A DNA stretch of 46,633 nt from an uncultured Bacteroides sp. (GTDB lineage Bacteria > Bacteroidota > Bacteroidia > Bacteroidales > Bacteroidaceae): the NCBI GenBank assembly GCA_944321495.1, contig CALULP010000005.1, positions 1 to 46,633 of the forward strand, read 5' to 3'. The notes beneath the pieces are model-generated. The model was not told where the DNA came from. It worked only from the letters and a program-made list of their open reading frames with translations, and made no database searches. Position 1 is the first letter of the stretch, and every line of letters begins with the position of its first letter. Below are positions 42,483 through 46,633 of this stretch, one piece after another. Both the position numbers and the translations under genes were made by a program.

Positions 42483-43358
42483 ATGAAATTAGGCGCAATA
42501 ATCGGGGACATTATAGGTTCGGTTTATGAATTCCATAATGTAAAAACAACGGACTTTGAGCTATTTACGGGGAGAAGCCGTTTTACCGACGACTCCGTCA
42601 TGACCGTGGCTGTCATCCAATGGCTGATGGATGACCCCACGCATTCAAAACAAAAACTGGTGCAAATCATGCAGAAGTTTGGCCGAGCTTACCCGACACG
42701 CGGATATGGCAGCAGCTTCAGGCAGTGGCTATTCTCGGAACAGCCGAAGCCTTACAACAGCTGGGGCAACGGTTCGGCAATGCGGGTCAGCCCGGTCGGC
42801 CTATATGCCTCCACACTACCTGAAGCGCTACGATTGGCAAGGGAAAGCGCGGAAGTGACCCATAACCATCCTGAAGGCATAAAGGGGGCACAGGCCATTG
42901 CGGCATCGGTATTTCTTGCCAAGGAAGGCAGGACGAAACCGTACATCAAAGAATACATAGAACAGACATTCGGTTACGACCTGAACCGAACTATCAATGA
43001 GATACGGACGTATTACACCTTTGACGTATCTTGCCAGGGCAGCGTCCCGGAGGCCATCATCGCTTTTCTGGAAGGGAACTCCTTTGAAGAAGTCATCAGA
43101 CTGGCCGTATCAATAGGCGGAGACTCTGACACCATAGCCTGTATGGCCGGAGCCATAGCAGCCTGCCGATATACCGTACCGGATGAAATAGAAACGAGGT
43201 GCAAAAACATACTTGCCAAAGACAAGGGGCTTTTGGAACTGATTGAACTTTTTGAAGCAAAGTATGCCAACGCTATGTGTTTTAGAAGAATGCCAGATGA
43301 AAAAGGTCATCTTACCTCATCTTCCTGCGGTGCGATACATCCCCATAAACAAATGTGA
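42483..43358 (+). CDS. ADP-ribosylglycohydrolase family protein
   Basis: A 291-residue cytoplasmic enzyme of the DraG/ADP-ribosylhydrolase fold. Family motifs in order: MKLGAIIGDIIGSVYEF at the start, the metal-binding FTDDSVMTVAV, SWGNGSAMRVSPVGLYA, VTHNHPEGIKGAQAIAASVFLA and the C-terminal SIGGDSDTIACMAGAIAACRY, which supplies the second Mg site. It removes ADP-ribose from a protein, nucleic acid or small molecule; the substrate is unknown. It stands alone after the rubrerythrin terminator. The last 25 or so residues are polar and not family-like. Confidence 0.9.
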   Translation: MKLGAIIGDIIGSVYEFHNVKTTDFELFTGRSRFTDDSVMTVAVIQWLMDDPTHSKQKLVQIMQKFGRAYPTRGYGSSFRQWLFSEQPKPYNSWGNGSAMRVSPVGLYASTLPEALRLARESAEVTHNHPEGIKGAQAIAASVFLAKEGRTKPYIKEYIEQTFGYDLNRTINEIRTYYTFDVSCQGSVPEAIIAFLEGNSFEEVIRLAVSIGGDSDTIACMAGAIAACRYTVPDEIETRCKNILAKDKGLLELIELFEAKYANAMCFRRMPDEKGHLTSSSCGAIHPHKQM

Positions 43359-43503
43359 CATACAGCATATTCACAAAATTTTGTTCCTTTGACCATTTTC
43401 TTTTTGCCTGCTTACGTTATCACCTAATAAGACGATGCCCTTTATATCACTTCTATCCTCATCTTGCAATCCTGCCTACCTTGCAAAATGGATAGTTCCA
43501 TAG

Positions 43504-44010
43504 TCATTTTTGAATTAATTTTAAGGCGTTCCTTTTTGCTGCCGCTATGCTTGGGGATGAATCTTGCGGCATCATATCCAAGCATAACATCAGTTCCTTG
43601 CATAGTTCAGGATAAGGTTTACACATTTTTGCGGCGAGTTTAATCATTACAGAACGTGAACCGTCACTTTCTTTGGAATCGGCCAGATGTATAAGACAAA
43701 AATCCAATAATTTACCGTTGGGCTCATTCGTTGGAAGGTCTGCGAGAATAGCCAGTATCAGCCCACGGCGAAAACAAAGCCCTGCGGATGTAGCCATATC
43801 AACCAGTTCCCCGTAATGCGGAAGAAGATAAATCCTTTTGTCTTCCTGTGATAAATGGGACAGCACCCACGCTGCATTATAAGCCACACGAGGATTGTCC
43901 GCTTGTTTCATTAGAGTAAACATGGCCTCAATGTCACATTCATCGTGATGGAGATTACCAGCAATTGCCATAATCTGCGATTTTGAAAGTCTGACGTCCA
44001 ATGAAGTCAT
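43504..44010 (-). CDS. HEAT-like helical protein
   Basis: A 168-residue soluble protein that I cannot assign to a named family. It consists of amphipathic helix pairs resembling HEAT repeats: EAMFTLMKQADNPRVAYNAAWVLSHL, RGLILAILADLPTN, LLDFCLIHLADSKESDGSRSVMIKLAAKM, PELCKELMLCLDMM, then IAAAKRNALKLI. The segment PRVAYNAAWVLSHLS is a good HEAT unit. It is the last of three - strand genes, 15 nt after the DUF3795 gene. A protein-binding adaptor role is plausible only by analogy. Confidence 0.65.
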   Translation of the reverse strand: MTSLDVRLSKSQIMAIAGNLHHDECDIEAMFTLMKQADNPRVAYNAAWVLSHLSQEDKRIYLLPHYGELVDMATSAGLCFRRGLILAILADLPTNEPNGKLLDFCLIHLADSKESDGSRSVMIKLAAKMCKPYPELCKELMLCLDMMPQDSSPSIAAAKRNALKLIQK

Positions 44011-44025
44011 AAGGAGTATGATATT

Positions 44026-44379
44026 TTACTTATTTTTTTTGATGGTTTGACATTTACGTTTGGTCATCTCTTCGGCAAAGGCCTGTTCGCCTTGTTTCTT
44101 GATATAGCGAATGCAAGCGGGACGGTCGGAATTAAACAGGAATGCGAATACCTTGCTTATCCGGTTGGAAAACAACTTGCATTCCTTGACATCATGGGAG
44201 CATTCAGCACAAGTATTGAACTTGTTTTCTTGGCAACATGAGCGGATTTTACACCAAGTTGCCTTTTCATTCTGTTTACATCCGGGACATTTCTCCGCCA
44301 AGAACTTACGGCAGGCTCCGCAATAAAGGCCGCAAGCGGCTATGTTTTGGGTGTCAGATACGATAGTTTTCATAGACAT
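44026..44379 (-). CDS. DUF3795 Cys-rich protein
   Basis: A 117-residue soluble protein with the DUF3795 pattern: IAACGLYCGACRKFLAEKCPGCKQ near the N-terminus, then WCKIRSCCQENKFNTCAECSHDVKECKLF, and a basic tail. About a dozen cysteines in CxxC pairs predict metal binding (zinc or iron-sulfur); the biochemical role of the family is not established. ATG 44379 shares its A with the TGA of the flavoprotein gene upstream (TGATG), so translation is coupled. ATG 44373 is an alternative start. Confidence 0.85.
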   Translation of the reverse strand: MSMKTIVSDTQNIAACGLYCGACRKFLAEKCPGCKQNEKATWCKIRSCCQENKFNTCAECSHDVKECKLFSNRISKVFAFLFNSDRPACIRYIKKQGEQAFAEEMTKRKCQTIKKNK

Positions 44380-45059
44380 CAGATGTTGGAGTGAGAAAAT
44401 TCGCCATTTATCCAAAAGGTGGCTTCCGTGCCAATGAAATGCAGAAGCACATAATTGGGGTCATTCGGTCCGCCGGGGAAATGATGAATGAACCAGTCCT
44501 GCCACATCTCTTTGCGGATGGCATCATCCGTGACAATCTCTACCGTACCACGCAGGGCAACGCCATCCCCGTAATGGTCGTAGCAAAGTCCTGCCTTACT
44601 ATTCGCCTTAAAATCATGTACTTTTACGGAATCTGCACTTGTCGCCATCCAAACCTCATAGAAACCCTTTGCACCTATTTTGGACATCTGCACGGGACGA
44701 GGATAGCCGTTGGCATCAATGGAAACGATGGTCACGTTTTCACATTGGGCGAGCAAGTGCGTTGCTTTTTCCGGCAGTGTCCGTTCATCGTTCACTTTCC
44801 ACCGTTTCAAATGCGGAAAGTGTTGGAACATTTGTTCTTTCGCTTGTATATGAGTCAATTTACACCCCGTCTGTACATTCCATTGGTCTAAGAATTGCAG
44901 GCAGAACTCAATCATCTGGCTCATTGTGAACTCTTGGGTGAACTCTCCGTTTTTGTAGCAATAGACGCAATAATCCTCGCTACGGCTTCCATCGGCATTA
45001 GTTCCCCTGTTCTCATCAGTCAGGGGCATGCCGCAACTTTGGCAGAATTGTGGTTCCAT
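44379..45059 (-). CDS. Zinc-ribbon plus pyridoxamine 5'-phosphate oxidase-like flavoprotein
   Basis: A 226-residue fusion. Residues about 1-75 form a putative zinc-ribbon domain (FCQSCGMPLTDENRGTN, EDYCVYCYKNGEFTQEFT, MSQMIEFCLQFL). From about 90 onward is a split-barrel FMN-binding domain of the PNPOx family (THLLAQCENVTIVSIDANGYPRPVQM, SKAGLCYDHYGDGVALRGTVEIVTD, HFIGTEATFWINGEF). Such PNPOx-like proteins are usually general stress or F420/FMN oxidoreductases. ATG 45059 (MEPQFC) is preferred; ATG 45065 would add two residues. It heads the three-gene operon and is translationally coupled to DUF3795. Confidence 0.85.
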   Translation of the reverse strand: MEPQFCQSCGMPLTDENRGTNADGSRSEDYCVYCYKNGEFTQEFTMSQMIEFCLQFLDQWNVQTGCKLTHIQAKEQMFQHFPHLKRWKVNDERTLPEKATHLLAQCENVTIVSIDANGYPRPVQMSKIGAKGFYEVWMATSADSVKVHDFKANSKAGLCYDHYGDGVALRGTVEIVTDDAIRKEMWQDWFIHHFPGGPNDPNYVLLHFIGTEATFWINGEFSHSNI

Positions 45060-45079
45060 ATACATTGTCCTATTCAATG

Positions 45080-45590
45080 CCTGCCAGTCCCTTTACAGGC
45101 GGTTATAAAATGCGAGAGCGTGGAACTGCAATGCTACCGCGTCTAAATTGGAGGTCGTAGACAACCTTTGGCACAGATATGATAATAACAGCCCACGCTA
45201 TAGCGTGAGAACCACTATACTATTTCTTGTACCAAGTCCGAGATTTCCTACGTTTCCAACCTACAAGATGAACATAACGCTTCTTTTTTCTCGTATGTCT
45301 TGGAAATAATTGCCTTTATCCGACTACAAAAGTCGGATATTTTTCTGATAATCTTTTATTTTCTAATGCTTTTATTTACTTTTAGAATAGAATTTAGGGT
45401 ACATCCTATATTTTCAGTCCTTTATCCTCTTTAGTAGATGCAGTTTCCAAACCGTTTCTCCATTCATTCGCTTTCTACCTAAACCATTGCACAAGTGGAA
45501 CATCGTTCACACCTATTTGAAAATACCCTTTCCGAGAATCTCAATGTGTTCCGGCAGAAGTCAATCAACGGCAATAGCTTTTCCACATAA
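45080..45590. other. Gene-free AT-rich spacer with palindrome
   Basis: No convincing gene is seen here. It contains a perfect 14-bp palindrome CACGCTATAGCGTG (45194-45207) and the terminator hairpin at 45317-45344. Base composition turns distinctly AT-rich after about 45300. The + strand transcript that the terminator would serve is not apparent, so a gene may have been lost. Confidence 0.5.
45317..45344 (+). terminator. Orphan rho-independent terminator
   Basis: TATCCGACT (45317-45325) and AGTCGGATA (45331-45339) form a 9-bp stem with a 5-nt loop, followed by TTTTT (45340-45344). No + strand gene lies upstream within 250 nt. Confidence 0.65.
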
Positions 45591-45833
45591 GGGAAGTTCC
45601 ATAAATTTTGTTATGTTTTTCAAGATAATCAAGGAAAGCAAAGTAAGTTGATATTAGTTTCACACGGAAAACAACGTCTGTATCCCAAAGAATTAGTACC
45701 TTTGGAACGAGATAACTCTTCGCACTTGCAATATACTTTTTACGTATTGCGTATTTTAAATAATCCATTGCGTGTATTTATCGACAAGCGGGATAGTAAA
45801 AACATAAAATTGAAATGGCAACAGACGGAGTAA
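45591..45833 (+). pseudogene. Possible 3' remnant of a coding sequence
   Basis: An open + strand stretch with no good start reads GKFHKFCYVFQDNQGKQ through LYPKELVPLERDNSSHLQ, VFIDKRDSKNIKLKW to stop TAA 45831. The ATG of the decayed gene at 45815 overlaps its last six codons, an operon-like arrangement. It could be the C-terminal end of a longer protein whose 5' part is lost. It is not recognised as a family. A minus-strand frame of similar length overlaps it, so confidence is low. Confidence 0.3.
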
Positions 45834-46202
45834 AAATAATTGATGGAGATTTAGCACACGACACCTATGAATATATAATGGAGTTGTATGATAGTGGAGC
45901 AAGTGCTGAAATAATTAAGAAATAAATTCCATTCATAAAAGAAGATTATGGAGATGATACGGATTTTTATCACGAAATTTTTGTTACAGCTTACGCCTTG
46001 GCATTTGGGGGAATCGGAGAACTGACTGATGAAATCTTAAAATGAAGTAAAACGAGTTATTGAACTTAAAGCAGGTGTAAATCTTTGGACAAAAGATGTA
46101 GACGAAAAGGAAGGCAAAGAAAGACAAAAAGTCCTTGACCGATTTTAAAAAATAATATCTGCACCAAACTCAAAAGTTAGAAATAGAAATAATCAATTTT
46201 AG
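45815..46202 (+). pseudogene. Decayed gene with two stops and one frameshift
   Basis: From ATG 45815 the reading is MATDGVKIIDGDLAHDTYEY, to TAA at 45923-45925, then continues in frame with IPFIKEDYGDDTDFYHEIF and AYALAFGGIGELTDEIL. Near 46036-46044 the frame shifts by one base and resumes EVKRVIELKAGVNLWTKDV, then KEGKERQKVLDRF, to TAA 46146-46148, then KIISAPNSKVRN to TAG 46200-46202. The joined product of about 128 residues is acidic, soluble and plausible as one protein. I do not recognise the family; size and acidity resemble small immunity-type proteins, which is only a guess. Multiple lesions show it is no longer functional. Confidence 0.65.
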
Positions 46203-46248
46203 TTGCTGCAATCTGCCGATTTTATGAGGTTTTTCCAACGATATTCCC

Positions 46249-46256
46249 TATTTTTG
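46249..46256 (+). promoter_or_regulatory. -7 element of the GH109-like gene
   Basis: TATTTTTG fits the -7 consensus, about 44 nt before ATG 46300. No clear TTTG lies at -33. Confidence 0.5.
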
Positions 46257-46299
46257 CAACAATCTACTATTAACCTATAAATTTCAATTAAACAGAACC

Positions 46300-46633
46300 A
46301 TGATTAAAAACCTATCTACCTTCTTCGTCGGTATAGCGTTATCATGCCTTGCCGGCTGTACCCCAATCCCCAAAGAAACAACTGCAACAAAAGAGTATGC
46401 GCCTCTTGAAGTTCCAGTTCCCGAACGTCCTGCGGGACAACAGGATGTAATCGAACTAACAACTCCTAAACTTGACACTGTGCGTGTAGGTTTCATCGGT
46501 TTGGGCATGCGTGGTCCCAGTGCGGTAGAACGTTGGACGCACATACCGGGAACTAAAATTGTCGCTCTTTGCGACTTATTGCCTGAAAATGCGGAAAAAG
46601 CACAAAAAATTGTAACTAACGCCGGTATGGAAG
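46300..46633 (+). CDS. GH109-like Gfo/Idh/MocA lipoprotein (5' part)
   Basis: The first 111 codons of a gene cut by the window end. Signal peptide MIKNLSTFFVGIALSCLAGC with lipobox LAGC (Cys20). A proline-rich linker follows (PLEVPVPERPAGQQDVIELT). The start of a Rossmann NAD-binding domain comes next: VRVGFIGLGMRGPSAVERW with GxGxxG and IPGTKIVALCDLLPENAEKA. This is how Bacteroides GH109 (NAD-dependent alpha-N-acetylgalactosaminidase-type) proteins begin. The catalytic part is outside the window, so another Gfo/Idh/MocA oxidoreductase is not excluded. Confidence 0.75.
   Translation, partial: MIKNLSTFFVGIALSCLAGCTPIPKETTATKEYAPLEVPVPERPAGQQDVIELTTPKLDTVRVGFIGLGMRGPSAVERWTHIPGTKIVALCDLLPENAEKAQKIVTNAGME

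Noticed and set aside
45565..45768. 67-codon minus-strand frame in the AT-rich region
   Set aside because: It has no recognisable family, lacks promoter support, and competes with a more protein-like + strand reading that leads into the decayed gene.
1..46633. tRNA, rRNA, transposase, integrase or attachment sites
   Set aside because: No cloverleaf, rRNA segment, DDE or tyrosine recombinase motif or flanking duplication was seen on reading both strands; a dedicated scan was not possible.

Overview
The window looks like chromosomal DNA of a gut-type Bacteroidales bacterium, most likely family Bacteroidaceae. Three things point there. Promoters match the Bacteroides consensus (TTTG, 19-21 nt, TAnnTTTG). 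The gene families are characteristic: SusC/SusD pair, hybrid two-component regulator, type V fimbrillins, BACON lipoproteins, DUF3575/DUF4906 proteins. Gene spaces carry the short AT-rich repeats common in that group. No rRNA, tRNA, CRISPR array, integrase or transposase was found. The species cannot be named from this sequence alone.

Layout. (1) 131-7478, + strand: a five-gene type V fimbria locus (DUF3575 outer-membrane protein, DUF5119 lipoprotein, two fimbrillins, a 1021-residue DUF4906 tip/anchor protein) behind a clear promoter. (2) 7747-10918, + strand: a 2-oxoacid:ferredoxin oxidoreductase operon (TPR protein, ferredoxin subunit, alpha subunit, an overlapping 57-residue membrane protein, beta and gamma subunits). 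It ends at a palindromic intergenic element. (3) 11069-16607, - strand: a TPR-type sensor kinase and LuxR-type response regulator followed by two tandem BACON lipoproteins that share a nearly identical 312-bp block. (4) 16608-20040: an intergenic region with three tandem 22-bp palindromes, then a putative porin and a family 3 solute-binding protein on the + strand. The latter overlaps convergently with nadE (- strand, 20012-21934).

(5) 22119-40987: a polysaccharide utilisation locus centred on a hybrid two-component regulator. To its left, on the - strand, lie a secreted cellobiose-2-epimerase-like protein, SusC, SusD and a GH5 lipoprotein. To its right, on the + strand, lie a GH9 enzyme, a GH3 lipoprotein and a secreted protein of no recognised family that looks like a TIM barrel. 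The combination points to a beta-1,4-glucan or gluco-configured beta-glycan. SusCD would import oligosaccharides made by the surface GH5, GH9 and GH3 would trim them, and the epimerase would convert cellobiose-type ends to glucosyl-mannose.

(6) 41161-43358, + strand: a peroxide/iron-responsive Fur-family regulator with a perfect PerR-like palindrome, then rubrerythrin with a strong terminator, then an ADP-ribosylglycohydrolase. (7) 43504-45059, - strand: a three-gene operon (zinc-ribbon/PNPOx flavoprotein, DUF3795 Cys-rich protein, HEAT-like protein). (8) 45080-46202: an AT-rich scar region with an orphan terminator, a 14-bp palindrome and a decayed gene. (9) From 46300: the start of a GH109/Gfo-Idh-MocA lipoprotein cut by the window edge.

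The best candidates for undescribed biology are the unrecognised secreted protein at 39098-40987 with the exported epimerase in the same locus, the three tandem 22-bp palindromes at 16856-16921, and the small membrane protein inside the oxidoreductase operon.
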